Notes under the pieces: generated by a model
What the model was told of the DNA's origin: nothing
What the model saw: only the letters and a program-made list of their open reading frames with translations
Database searches by the model: none
Assembly: GCA_020860385.1 (NCBI GenBank)
Contig: JAJBUK010000127.1
Coordinates: 1-56,843 of the forward strand
Reading direction: 5' to 3'
From: Clostridiales bacterium
GTDB lineage: Bacteria; Bacillota; Clostridia; Oscillospirales; Oscillospiraceae
DNA: 56,843 nt
In this document: in pieces, positions 15,037 to 23,689 of the stretch
Layout: each line of letters starts with the position of its first letter
Numbering within the stretch: the first letter of the stretch is position 1
Translations under genes and position numbers: made by a program

Positions 15037-17430
15037 ATGAAACAGTATTCCTTCAACACCGGCTGGACCTGCCGCCGGGCAGACGGTTCCGGAAGCGCCG
15101 TCCCCGTTACACTGCCCCATGACGCCCAGTGCCGGGAGCCCCGAGGGGCGGACAGCCCCGGGCAGCACAACATCGGCTGGTTCCAGTGCTACGACTACGA
15201 ATACCGCAAACGCTTCCCCACGCCGGAGGACTGGAAGGGCAAGCGGGTGCTGTTTGAGTTTGAAGGGGTCTACCGCAACGCGGAGGTCTTTCTGAACGGA
15301 GCGAAAATCGCCGCCTGGCCCTATGGCTACACGAATTTTTACGCCGACGCCACCGACGCCCTGCGCTTGGATGGGGAGAACGAGCTGACCGTCCTGGCCC
15401 GGAACGCCCAGCAGCCCAACAGCCGCTGGTACTCCGGGGCGGGCATCTACCGCCCCGTGTCCGTCTGGGTGGGGGGCGAGGCCCATATCCCGGTGAACGG
15501 CGTCAAAATCCGCACCACATCCCTGGCCCCGGCCACGGCGGAGGTGACGGTGTCCACCTCCTGCTCCGGCCCGGTGACGGTGGAGCTGCTGGACGGGGAG
15601 AAGGTGCTGGCCTCCGCCGCCGCGAAGAGCGACGGAAAGGCCGTTGTCTGCCTGTCCGCGCCGACGGCGGAACCCTGGAGCTGTGAGCATCCCAAATGCT
15701 ACACCTGCCGGGCCACCTTCTGCGGCGACCGGGCGGAGACGCAGTTCGGCTTCCGCCTGCTGGCCTGGAACGCCGAAACCGGCCTGACCATCAACGGCCA
15801 GCGGGTGATTCTGCGGGGGGCCTGCATCCACCACGACAACGGCCCCCTGGGGGCGGTCTGCGACCCCCAGGCGGAGGCACGGAAGGTGCGTATTTTAAAG
15901 GAGAACGGCTACAACGCCATCCGCTCCGCCCACAACCCCTGCTCCAAGGCACTGCTGGACGCCTGCGACCGGCTGGGGATGCTGGTGATGGATGAGTTTG
16001 TGGACTGCTGGTACATCCACAAGACCAAGTATGACTATGTGAACGACTTCCCCGACTGGTGGCGGCGGGATTTACAGGCCATGGTGGAGAAGGACTATAA
16101 CCACCCCTCCGTCATCCTCTACTCCACGGGGAACGAGGTGTCCGAGACTGCTCAGCCCAAGGGCATCGCCCTGACCGGCGAAATGACGGACTACCTCCAC
16201 ACCCTGGACGGCACCCGCCCGGTGACTTGCGGGGTGAACATCTTCTTCAACTTCCTCAGCTCCATCGGCTTCGGCGTGTACAGCGACGATAAGGCGGAAA
16301 AGGCGGCCTCCGAGCAGAAAAAGCAGCCGGAGAAAAAGAAAAAGCCGGTGGGCAGCGAGTTCTACAACACCCTGGCCTCTGTGCTGGGGGACAAGGCCAT
16401 GAAAATCGGCGCTACCCTGCCCCCCTGCGACTGGAAAACCAGAGACGCCTTCGCCAACATGGACATTGCCGGGTACAACTACGGCATTTACCGCTACCGC
16501 CACGACCTGAAAAAGTATCCTGACCGCCTGATCCTGGGCAGCGAGACCTTCTGCGCCGACGCCTATTCCTTCTGGGAGCTGGCGAAAACGGAGCCCCGGC
16601 TCATCGGCGACTTCGTCTGGGCGGGGATGGATTACATCGGGGAGACCGGTGTGGGCCGCTGGGGCTACCTGGACTACCCCAGCCAGCCCCCCTCGGACGA
16701 CCCCGGCTGGCTGAACGCCGGGGCCGGACGGGTAAACATTTTGGGGAACGCCACGGCGGAAGCCGCCTATACCCGTGTGGCCTTTGAGCTGGAAAGCGGC
16801 CCCATCCTGGCGGTGCGGCCCGTGGCCCCGGTGAAGAAGCCCCCTGTGGGGGCCTGGAGCCTGACGGACGCGCTGATGAGCTGGGCCTGGCACGGCTGCG
16901 CGGGCAATCCGGCAGAGGTGGAGGTCTACGCCCGTGGCGACTCGGTGGAGCTGCTGCTGAATGGCGAAAGCCTGGGCCGGAAGAAGCTCACCAAAGACTG
17001 TCGTGCCGTGTTCCGCACTACCTATCAGGACGGCACCCTCACCGCCCGCAGCTATGACGAGGCGGGCAGGCTCATCTCCGCCCAGACCCTGGAGACGGCG
17101 GGGGAGGATACCGTCTTGCAGCTGACGCCGGAGGAGCCCACTGTGCAGCCTGGCGCACTCAGCTATATTCACCTCCGCTACACCGACGGCAAAGGGATTT
17201 GGAAGCCTATGGAGCAGCACACCCTGAAGGCCGCCGTCACCGGCGGCACGCTGGAGGGCTTCGGCAGCGCCTCCGGCTACAACCCGGAGGGCTATTGGGG
17301 GGACACCATCCGCACCTATTGGGGGGAGGCTCTGGCCGTCCTCCGGGCCGACGGGAGCGGGCCGGTAACGCTGACCGTCACCGATGAAGACGCCCACTGG
17401 CAGGTGACAGTGCCCTGCCGGAGCAAATAA
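15037..17430 (+). CDS. Glycoside hydrolase family 2 beta-galactosidase, copy 1
   Basis: A 797-aa cytoplasmic enzyme. The N-terminal jelly roll (GVYRNAEVFLNG, YGYTNFYADAT) leads to an Ig-like domain, then a TIM barrel with RGACIHHDNGPLGA, NAIRSAHNPCSKALLDACD and VMDEFVDCWY. The acid/base is STGNEVSE (Glu367) and the nucleophile ILGSETFC (Glu503). A DUF4982-like region and a C-terminal GH2 domain (VTGGTLEGFGSASGYNPEGY) follow. A lysine-rich loop at about residues 419-438 is unusual. It ends 22 nt before the GH5 gene, so they share an operon. A paralogue lies at 23690. GH2 also includes glucuronidases and mannosidases, so beta-galactosidase is likely, not certain. Confidence 0.9.
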   Translation: MKQYSFNTGWTCRRADGSGSAVPVTLPHDAQCREPRGADSPGQHNIGWFQCYDYEYRKRFPTPEDWKGKRVLFEFEGVYRNAEVFLNGAKIAAWPYGYTNFYADATDALRLDGENELTVLARNAQQPNSRWYSGAGIYRPVSVWVGGEAHIPVNGVKIRTTSLAPATAEVTVSTSCSGPVTVELLDGEKVLASAAAKSDGKAVVCLSAPTAEPWSCEHPKCYTCRATFCGDRAETQFGFRLLAWNAETGLTINGQRVILRGACIHHDNGPLGAVCDPQAEARKVRILKENGYNAIRSAHNPCSKALLDACDRLGMLVMDEFVDCWYIHKTKYDYVNDFPDWWRRDLQAMVEKDYNHPSVILYSTGNEVSETAQPKGIALTGEMTDYLHTLDGTRPVTCGVNIFFNFLSSIGFGVYSDDKAEKAASEQKKQPEKKKKPVGSEFYNTLASVLGDKAMKIGATLPPCDWKTRDAFANMDIAGYNYGIYRYRHDLKKYPDRLILGSETFCADAYSFWELAKTEPRLIGDFVWAGMDYIGETGVGRWGYLDYPSQPPSDDPGWLNAGAGRVNILGNATAEAAYTRVAFELESGPILAVRPVAPVKKPPVGAWSLTDALMSWAWHGCAGNPAEVEVYARGDSVELLLNGESLGRKKLTKDCRAVFRTTYQDGTLTARSYDEAGRLISAQTLETAGEDTVLQLTPEEPTVQPGALSYIHLRYTDGKGIWKPMEQHTLKAAVTGGTLEGFGSASGYNPEGYWGDTIRTYWGEALAVLRADGSGPVTLTVTDEDAHWQVTVPCRSK

Positions 17431-17452
17431 TTTAAGAACAGGAGAAAGAACA

Positions 17453-18583
17453 ATGGAAGCAATCAGAGGTACAAACCTGGGCAACTGGCTCGTCCTGGAG
17501 GAGTGGATGGATGTCGGTATGTTCGAGGGGACTGGCGCAAAGGACGAGGTCTGGCTGAACCGCCTGATGGACAAGGACGCCCTGGCCAAAATGATGAAGG
17601 AGCACCGGGACACCTATGTGACGGAGCAGGACTTCAAGGACCTGAGCGGCCACGGCGTCAACCTGGTGCGCATCCCGGTGCCCTACTTCATCTTCGGGGA
17701 CCGGCCTCCCTTCAACGGCTGCATCGAGTACCTGGACATGGCCTTTCAGTGGGCGGAAAAGTATGGCCTGAAAGTGCTGATCGACCTGCACACCGTACCG
17801 GACAGCCAGAACGGCTACGACAACGGCGGCATCACCGGCGTCTGCAAGTGGTGCCAGGAGCCGGAGGAAGTGGAGTTCGCCATGACGGTGCTGGAGCGGC
17901 TGGCCCGGCGGTACAAGGATCACCCCGCCCTCTACGGCATCGAGGTCCTGAATGAGCCAATCAGCCTGACGGTGTGGCTGTCCTCCCCCTCCGGCCCCAT
18001 CCGGGGCAAGCCGGTGGACAAAGAGGAGGCCAAAGGCTCCTCCTACGTTCCCATGAAGTTCCTGAAGCCCTTCTACAAGGAGGCGTACCGCCGCCTGCGG
18101 GCCATCCTGTCGGAGGACACGGCCATCGTGTTCCACGACGGCTTCCGCCTCACCGGCTGGAACCGGTTCTTTGACGAGAGCGGGATGAAGAATGTCTATT
18201 TGGACACCCACATCTACATCTTCGCCATGGAGTCCTTCGTGCCCCTGCATCAGCTGTGGTGGTACCGCATCTATGTGGGCTTCAACAAGTGGAAGCTCTC
18301 CAACGTGGCAAAGCACGTCCCCGTCATCGTGGGCGAGTGGTGCATCTGCAATCAGTACGCCCGGCAGGGCGGCTCGGAGGAGGAGAAACAGCGGCGCTAC
18401 CGTGAGGTGGCCGCCCTGGAGATGGACGCCTGGTCGGTCAGCGCGGGATACATCTATTGGAACTATCAGCTCTGGCGCAACCGGGAAATCCCCATGGACG
18501 AGGAGTGGAAGGAGAGCTGGGACCTGGCCCGGTGCTGGAAGTACGGCTGGATGCCCCAGCAGCTGGACGCCCCTCAAAAATAG
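17453..18583 (+). CDS. Glycoside hydrolase family 5 (exo-beta-1,3-glucanase-like)
   Basis: A 376-aa protein lacking a signal peptide. GTNLGNWLVLEEWM at the start is the GH5 exo-glucanase opening. VNLVRIPVPYF, VLIDLHTVPDSQNGYDNGG, the acid/base EVLNEP (Glu168), THIYIF and the nucleophile VIVGEW (Glu295) follow in the right order in a single (beta/alpha)8 barrel. It is close in pattern to the GH5_9 group acting on beta-1,3-glucans or beta-glucosides, but the fine specificity is open. It follows the GH2 by 22 nt with a GGAG ribosome site (AGGAGAAAGAAC). There is no binding module, consistent with intracellular trimming of imported oligosaccharides. Confidence 0.88.
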   Translation: MEAIRGTNLGNWLVLEEWMDVGMFEGTGAKDEVWLNRLMDKDALAKMMKEHRDTYVTEQDFKDLSGHGVNLVRIPVPYFIFGDRPPFNGCIEYLDMAFQWAEKYGLKVLIDLHTVPDSQNGYDNGGITGVCKWCQEPEEVEFAMTVLERLARRYKDHPALYGIEVLNEPISLTVWLSSPSGPIRGKPVDKEEAKGSSYVPMKFLKPFYKEAYRRLRAILSEDTAIVFHDGFRLTGWNRFFDESGMKNVYLDTHIYIFAMESFVPLHQLWWYRIYVGFNKWKLSNVAKHVPVIVGEWCICNQYARQGGSEEEKQRRYREVAALEMDAWSVSAGYIYWNYQLWRNREIPMDEEWKESWDLARCWKYGWMPQQLDAPQK

Positions 18584-18613
18584 GAAGTGCGGCACAGAAT
18601 TGGGGGGCATACC

Positions 18614-18689
18614 GCACAACACAGATTGTGCAGCAAAACCGACTGTTTGTGCAAAAAGACTTGAAAAGCATTTTTATGTTTGTTATAAT
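18614..18689 (+). promoter_or_regulatory. Promoter with three TTGTGC boxes, probable AraC-type activator sites
   Basis: TTGAAA (18661-18666), a 17-bp spacer and TATAAT (18684-18689) form a strong promoter. Upstream, GCACAA (18614-18619) is inverted to TTGTGC (18626-18631), and a second direct TTGTGC (18647-18652) lies exactly 21 bp downstream of the first, two helical turns. The proximal copy nearly abuts the -35. Direct repeats about 21 bp apart touching the -35 are the classic arrangement for AraC-family activators. Confidence 0.65.
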
Positions 18690-18741
18690 ATAGCCGCATG
18701 ATTGATGGAAGTCATTTCATAAGGCGGAAAGGAGACTTATT

Positions 18742-19830
18742 ATGACGCTTAGGAAAATCGGAAAGGTTCTTTTGATTGTACTTCTGACTTTGATTGTGGT
18801 GGCGGCGGTGCTGTGCCTGACCCATCTGAATGCGGTGAGGGCCGTCTGGGACAACCTGACCTCCCCCACCCTGGAGATGGACACCTCGGAGTGGACCGGG
18901 GGCACCTCCTATGAGAACGTGCAGTACTCCGACGTGTCGGAGAGCGATTATCTCCACCTCTATGTCCCCGATTCCGACGAACCCATGCCCCTGATTATCA
19001 TGGTCCACGGCGGCGGCTTCGTGGCCAACGACCTGGAATCCCGTCAGGCCCAGTTCATGTACCGGTACTTCCGCCAGCAGGGCTACGCCTGCGCCACGTT
19101 GAACTACCGCCTGGCCCAGGAGGCTGGTTTCCCCGCCGCGCTGGAGGACGTGAAAGCGGCTGTCCGCTACCTCCGGGCCAACGCGGAAACCTACGGCTAT
19201 GACCCGGACTGCTTCGTCATCTGGGGCGAATCCGCCGGAGGGTATCTTGCCACCATGGCGGCGGTGACCAATGACGACGAGTTCACCGGCGTCTCCTTCA
19301 TCGGGGAGGACGAGCTGGCCGAGCCGGTGTCCGCCCAGGTGTCCTGCCTGATGGACTTCTACGGCATCATCGACTTCCCCTTTGCCGACAGCGACTTCCG
19401 GAGCCAAGGCATCCCCACAGTTGTCACAAGCATCGCCAACAGTTGGGCGTCTTCCACCCTCAGCGGCACCGGTTATGACAGCGTGGAGGAGTACTGGCTC
19501 CGAACCACCCTTGCCGACTGCACCCAGGAGGATCTGGCCCAGTACTCCGCCCGGTACTACATTGAGGAGAACTGGGAGGACGTGCAGAATCTGAACGTGC
19601 TGATTTGGCACGGCCTGTCGGACATCACCGTGGCGGAGACCCAGTCGGAGCGGCTCTATCAGGCGTTCCTCTCCGGTACCTACCAGGCGGACGGCAGCTG
19701 GAGCGAGGGCGAAGCCCGGAGCAATGTGACGCTGCAAACCTTTGAAGGCTATATGCACGCCGACGACCGGTTCTACACCGACGAATCGCTGGCGAACATC
19801 GTCCAATACCTGAATGCGCTGTTCGATTAA
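18742..19830 (+). CDS. Membrane-anchored alpha/beta hydrolase (carboxylesterase/deacetylase type)
   Basis: A 362-aa protein with an N-terminal anchor VLLIVLLTLIVVAAVLCL (residues 9-26) that places the catalytic domain outside the cell. The oxyanion motif HGGGF, nucleophile elbow WGESAGG (Ser164), Asp294 in GLSDITV and His339 in EGYMHADD make a complete triad of the BD-FAE/hormone-sensitive-lipase kind. In a glycosidase cluster the likely role is removing acetyl or feruloyl groups from polysaccharide before hydrolysis. It starts 53 nt downstream of the TATAAT box at 18684 and probably leads the transcript covering GH3. Confidence 0.85.
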   Translation: MTLRKIGKVLLIVLLTLIVVAAVLCLTHLNAVRAVWDNLTSPTLEMDTSEWTGGTSYENVQYSDVSESDYLHLYVPDSDEPMPLIIMVHGGGFVANDLESRQAQFMYRYFRQQGYACATLNYRLAQEAGFPAALEDVKAAVRYLRANAETYGYDPDCFVIWGESAGGYLATMAAVTNDDEFTGVSFIGEDELAEPVSAQVSCLMDFYGIIDFPFADSDFRSQGIPTVVTSIANSWASSTLSGTGYDSVEEYWLRTTLADCTQEDLAQYSARYYIEENWEDVQNLNVLIWHGLSDITVAETQSERLYQAFLSGTYQADGSWSEGEARSNVTLQTFEGYMHADDRFYTDESLANIVQYLNALFD

Positions 19831-19950
19831 GCGCATCCATCTGGCGACAAACGACGGGCAGCCCGGTCAGCTGCGCCGGCGGTCGTAATACAGCGGCCCG
19901 CACTGTGGAGTTGGCGCCCACAGCGCCGGGCTGGAACATCAAATTCATTT

Positions 19951-20065
19951 AAGGAGGAAATTGATGAAAAACAAAAAAGTAAGATTGTGGCGCGGGCGGA
20001 AACCCAAACAAGATTAAGGAGGAAATTGAAATAATGAAGAACAAAAAAGCAAGATTGTGGCGCGG
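19951..20065 (+). repeat. Tandem duplication of the GH3 ribosome site and first codons
   Basis: AAGGAGGAAATTG followed by an ATG, AA(A/G)AACAAAAAAG and (T/C)AAGATTGTGGCGCGG occurs at 19951-19995 and again at 20016-20065; the second copy has five extra bases (AAATA) before its ATG. The first copy runs into a stop. The identity over more than 40 bases points to a local duplication. Confidence 0.85.
19964..20017 (+). CDS. 17-residue leader-type ORF ahead of GH3
   Basis: ATG 19964 with AAGGAGG 6 nt upstream opens the peptide MKNKKVRLWRGRKPKQD and ends at TAA 20015-20017. That stop codon overlaps the next AAGGAGG, which serves the GH3 gene. The first 11 residues copy the GH3 N-terminus (MKNKKARLWRG) with one change, so it is a truncated duplicate of that start. 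It has a perfect ribosome site, so it may be translated and couple or modulate GH3 translation. It could equally be a neutral relic. Confidence 0.55.
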   Translation: MKNKKVRLWRGRKPKQD

Positions 20066-23000
20066 CCTGACCGCCGTCACCGCTGCGCTGGTGGCGTTGC
20101 TGATTCCTGCGACCACCATCGTCAACGCCAACCTGTCCTACTTGAACGGCCAGTTCGGCACCAGCTCCACCCAGATGGTGGACAGCAGCGGAGCCAGCGT
20201 AACGGACGCCATCTACTATGAGTCTGAGTTCACCTCTGTGGCCGACCTGGTGGCCGCCAAGAATGAACTGGCAGAGCAGATTTCCGAGGAAGGCAGCGTC
20301 CTTCTGAAGAACGAGAACAGCGCCCTGCCCATCGACAAGGACACTGAGACCGTCACCCTCTGGGGCATGAACTCCCATACCCCCACCCTGGGCGGCATGA
20401 TCGGCTCCTCCACTGACGTGGATTCCGACCAGACCGCTTACGGTATTGAAGAAGCGCTGGCCGCCAAGGGCTTCACCGTGAATCAGGACATGATCGACCT
20501 GTATTCCAGCGACGCCGCTATGGCTTACGCCCGCAGAGGCTTCGGCGCTACCGGCCACGGCCTGACCCCGTCCTTTACCGCCACCTATGAGAGCCCCTCC
20601 TCTTATCAGGTAGGCGAGATCCCCGCCTCCCTGTACTCTGACGAGGTGCTGGCCTCCGCTGACGACACCGTTGCCGTGGTGGTCATCTCCCGTGACAGCT
20701 CCGAGGCTGCCGACTATGAGGTGGATATGGTCAACGGCACCGAGGGCGACAGCTTCGAGCGTCCCCTGGCCCTGTCCGACTATGAGCGGGACATGATTGC
20801 CCTGGCCAAGGAGCATAGCACCAGGGTCATCGTCCTCATCAACTCTGACTGCGCCATGGAAATCGACGAGCTGAAGCAGGACGACGAAATCGACTCCATC
20901 CTCTGGGTGGGCCTGCCCGGCGTCAACGGCTTCCTGGGCGTGGCTGACGTCCTCAGCGGTGACGAGAACCCCTCCGGCCACCTGTCTGACACCTACGCCA
21001 CCAACAGCGCCTCCTCCCCCGCCATGCAGAACTTCGGCGTGTACACCTACACCAACAGCTCCCAGTCCAGCGCAGGCGACCTGACCAGCGACGACAAGGG
21101 CGACTGGTACATCGTGGAGACCGAGGGCATCTACGTCGGCTACAAGTATTATGAGACCCGGTATGAGGACAGCGTGCTTGGCCAAGGCAACGCCACCTCC
21201 ACCGAAGGCTCCAGCACCGGAGAAGCCTGGAGCTACGAAGACGAAATGACCTATCCCTTCGGCTATGGCCTCTCCTACACCACCTTTGAGCAGACCCTGG
21301 ACGATGTGACGCTGGAAATCGGCGGCACCGGCACCGCCACCGTGACCGTGACCAACACGGGTGATGTAGCCGGCAAGAGCGTGGTTCAGCTGTACGTTCA
21401 GACCCCCTACACCGACGGCGGCGTGGAGAAATCCTCCATCCAGCTGCTGGGCTTCACCAAGACCGACACCCTGGAGCCCAATGAATCCGTCACCGTGACG
21501 GTGGAGTTCGACCCCGAATATATGTGCAGCTATGACGAGGATATGGTCAAGGCTGACGGCACCACCGGCGCGTGGGTGCTGGACGCTGGCAACTACTACT
21601 TCGCCATCGGCAACGGCGCACATGAGGCTCTAAACAACGTCCTGGCCAACAAGCTGGGCACCACCAACGGCCTGACCACCATCACCGACGACGAAGTCAT
21701 CAACGCTGACAACGCCATCCTCTGGACCCTGGACACCCAGGACATCGAGACCTATTCTGAGAACGTGGAGAACGCCCTCCAGGATATGGACATCAACAGC
21801 TACTATGACGAGGACGTAGTGGAATACTTCACCCGTTCCGACTGGAGCGCAGCCTGGGGCACCGTCACCGAGCTGACCGCCACCGACGAGATGCTGGTTG
21901 GCCTGACCAACAGCAACTATGAGCTAAACGCCAACGGCGACGGCGTCACCTGGGGCGCAGACAACGGCCTGACCCTGTTCGACATGGTGGTCCTCAACGA
22001 CGACGGCACCACCTCCGCCCTGGACTTTGACGACGAGCAGTGGGATCTCCTGCTGGATGAAATCACCCTGGATGAGGCCATTCAGTTCATCGAGAAGGCT
22101 GGCGACGACCTGGAGAACATCGACTCCATCGTCCTCCCCCGCCTCTATCAGAACGACGGCCCGCTGGGCTTCACCTATGACCAGGTAGGCGGCTACGCCA
22201 CCCGTTGGACGGCGAACGACTCCGAGTATCCCACCTACGTCTCCACCAGTGACGAGTATGCCACCGAATCCATGAACACCATGCCCACCGAGCCTGTAGT
22301 GGCCGCCACCTTCAACACCGAGCTGGTGGAGCGGGAAGGCGAGCTGTTCGGTGAGGACGGCCTGTGGGCCAACGAGGTCAGCCTCTTCGCCCCCGGCCTG
22401 AATATTCACCGCACCCCCTACAACGCCCGGAACCATGAGTACTATTCCGAGGACTCCATGCTGACCAACCTGATGGGCATCGCCGTCTGCACCGGCGGCC
22501 AGTCCAAGGGCCTGATGATGGAGCCCAAGCACCTGGCCTTCAACGAGATGGAAACCAACCGTTCCGGCGTCTCCACCTTCATGACTGAGCAGGCCGCCCG
22601 TGAGAACAACCTCCGGGCCTTCCAGGGCGTCATGTCCACCAACGTGGCTGACGGCATCATGACCTCCTTCAACCGTGTGGGTACCGTTTACTCCAGCGCA
22701 CACTCCGGCCTGATGACCCAAATCGTCCGCAACGAGTGGGGCTACACCGGCTGGCTGATCACCGACATGATCAACGGCGCGGACTACATGAACTGGAGAG
22801 ACATCGTGGCTGCCGGCGGCGGCGCCTGCCTGACCTCCTCCGCGTATGACACCTCCACCATCGGCACCATGGCCGCCTCCAAGACCGCCATCTCCGAGGA
22901 CACCTACTTCCAGGAGCAGATGAAGCTGACCATTAAGTACTATCTCTACAACATCGTGGAGAGCAACGCTATGAACGGCCTGACCGCCGGTACTGAAATC

Positions 23001-23129
23001 GTCACCCAGCTGACTTGGTTCCAGATTGCGTGCTACGCCGCCATCGCCGTCGCCGCCGTGCTGACCCTGGCCTGCGCGGTCATGTGGGTGCTGAGCCTGC
23101 GCAAGTCCAAGGCCCAGCAGGATTCCTGA
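20034..23129 (+). CDS. Membrane-anchored GH3 beta-glucosidase with permuted domain order
   Basis: A 1031-aa protein. The N-terminal segment LTAVTAALVALLIPATTIVNA is a signal anchor. GH3 C-terminal-domain motifs come first (EEGSVLLKNENSALPI, near residue 80; SILWVGLPGVNGFLGVADVL, near 290), then a fibronectin-III-like domain. The barrel domain is last, with QNDGPLGF, FAPGLNIHRTPYNARNHEY, PKHLAFNE and the nucleophile GWLITDMI (Asp911). This reversed order is known from some rumen Clostridia beta-glucosidases. A second TM segment (IACYAAIAVAAVLTLACAVM) and a KSKAQQ tail close it, so both ends are tethered. GH3 removes terminal beta-linked glucose or xylose at the surface. Confidence 0.9.
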   Translation: MKNKKARLWRGLTAVTAALVALLIPATTIVNANLSYLNGQFGTSSTQMVDSSGASVTDAIYYESEFTSVADLVAAKNELAEQISEEGSVLLKNENSALPIDKDTETVTLWGMNSHTPTLGGMIGSSTDVDSDQTAYGIEEALAAKGFTVNQDMIDLYSSDAAMAYARRGFGATGHGLTPSFTATYESPSSYQVGEIPASLYSDEVLASADDTVAVVVISRDSSEAADYEVDMVNGTEGDSFERPLALSDYERDMIALAKEHSTRVIVLINSDCAMEIDELKQDDEIDSILWVGLPGVNGFLGVADVLSGDENPSGHLSDTYATNSASSPAMQNFGVYTYTNSSQSSAGDLTSDDKGDWYIVETEGIYVGYKYYETRYEDSVLGQGNATSTEGSSTGEAWSYEDEMTYPFGYGLSYTTFEQTLDDVTLEIGGTGTATVTVTNTGDVAGKSVVQLYVQTPYTDGGVEKSSIQLLGFTKTDTLEPNESVTVTVEFDPEYMCSYDEDMVKADGTTGAWVLDAGNYYFAIGNGAHEALNNVLANKLGTTNGLTTITDDEVINADNAILWTLDTQDIETYSENVENALQDMDINSYYDEDVVEYFTRSDWSAAWGTVTELTATDEMLVGLTNSNYELNANGDGVTWGADNGLTLFDMVVLNDDGTTSALDFDDEQWDLLLDEITLDEAIQFIEKAGDDLENIDSIVLPRLYQNDGPLGFTYDQVGGYATRWTANDSEYPTYVSTSDEYATESMNTMPTEPVVAATFNTELVEREGELFGEDGLWANEVSLFAPGLNIHRTPYNARNHEYYSEDSMLTNLMGIAVCTGGQSKGLMMEPKHLAFNEMETNRSGVSTFMTEQAARENNLRAFQGVMSTNVADGIMTSFNRVGTVYSSAHSGLMTQIVRNEWGYTGWLITDMINGADYMNWRDIVAAGGGACLTSSAYDTSTIGTMAASKTAISEDTYFQEQMKLTIKYYLYNIVESNAMNGLTAGTEIVTQLTWFQIACYAAIAVAAVLTLACAVMWVLSLRKSKAQQDS

Positions 23130-23147
23130 GAAAAGGAGGATGAAACC

Positions 23148-23531
23148 ATGACTATCTTTGCAAACAAGTCAGGCGGCTTTTACCTGACCGCCCTGGCCGC
23201 CATCCTGACCCTAGTGGCGCTGATTACCTACAACAGCGTCATGTACACCCTCACGCTGACCACCGTGCTGCTGGTGGTGGCGCTGGTGCTGGAGCTTGTG
23301 CCCCTGTTCCTGAACAACGCTATCCTGACCGGGGTGGCCCCGGTGGTCAACACCGTCCTGAACGGCGCCGCCGCTATGGCCAGCGCCTCCGTGATGGTCA
23401 ACCAAATCGCTTATGTGATTTCCGGCCTGGACCAGATGGACACCATCGTCTCCTACATCGTGTTCGCCTCCGTGGCCATCGTCGCCATGCTGGTCAACAT
23501 CGTTGCAGCCTTCCTGAAGTGGGAGAAGTAA
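23148..23531 (+). CDS. Small polytopic membrane protein linked to GH3
   Basis: A 127-aa, almost entirely hydrophobic protein with about four membrane spans: YLTALAAILTLVALITY, LTTVLLVVALVLELVPLF, VVNTVLNGAAAMASASVMV and IVSYIVFASVAIVAMLVNIV. It ends in a short charged WEK tail. No transporter or enzyme motif is visible and I do not recognise the family. It starts 18 nt after the GH3 stop with AGGAGG, so the two are co-translated. A partner role for the doubly anchored GH3 is an inference from position only. Confidence 0.8.
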   Translation: MTIFANKSGGFYLTALAAILTLVALITYNSVMYTLTLTTVLLVVALVLELVPLFLNNAILTGVAPVVNTVLNGAAAMASASVMVNQIAYVISGLDQMDTIVSYIVFASVAIVAMLVNIVAAFLKWEK

Positions 23532-23550
23532 TTCCTTAGCTTAACCCGGC

Positions 23551-23579
23551 ATCCCCGGGCCGCCTGTCGGCCCGGGGAT
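23551..23579 (+). terminator. GC-rich hairpin after the small membrane protein gene
   Basis: ATCCCCGGGCCG (23551-23562) and CGGCCCGGGGAT (23568-23579) form a perfect 12-bp stem with a 5-nt loop, 20 nt past the stop, but no T-run follows. It may reduce rather than stop read-through into the next GH2. Confidence 0.55.
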
Positions 23580-23607
23580 TGCGAAACCGTCCCCTTCACG
23601 CCTGTGC

Positions 23608-23636
23608 AGCCCCCAAACGTTCCGTTTCTGGGGGCT
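23608..23636 (+). terminator. Second hairpin before GH2 copy 2
   Basis: AGCCCCCA (23608-23615) pairs with TGGGGGCT (23629-23636), with an inner AACG/CGTT stem. TGCG follows rather than a T-run. Two hairpins in tandem suggest an expression step between GH3 and GH2. Confidence 0.5.
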
Positions 23637-23689
23637 TGCGTATATGTTGCCCGCGCAGGGCAAAACACCTTCTGTCAGGGAGGAGCGCT

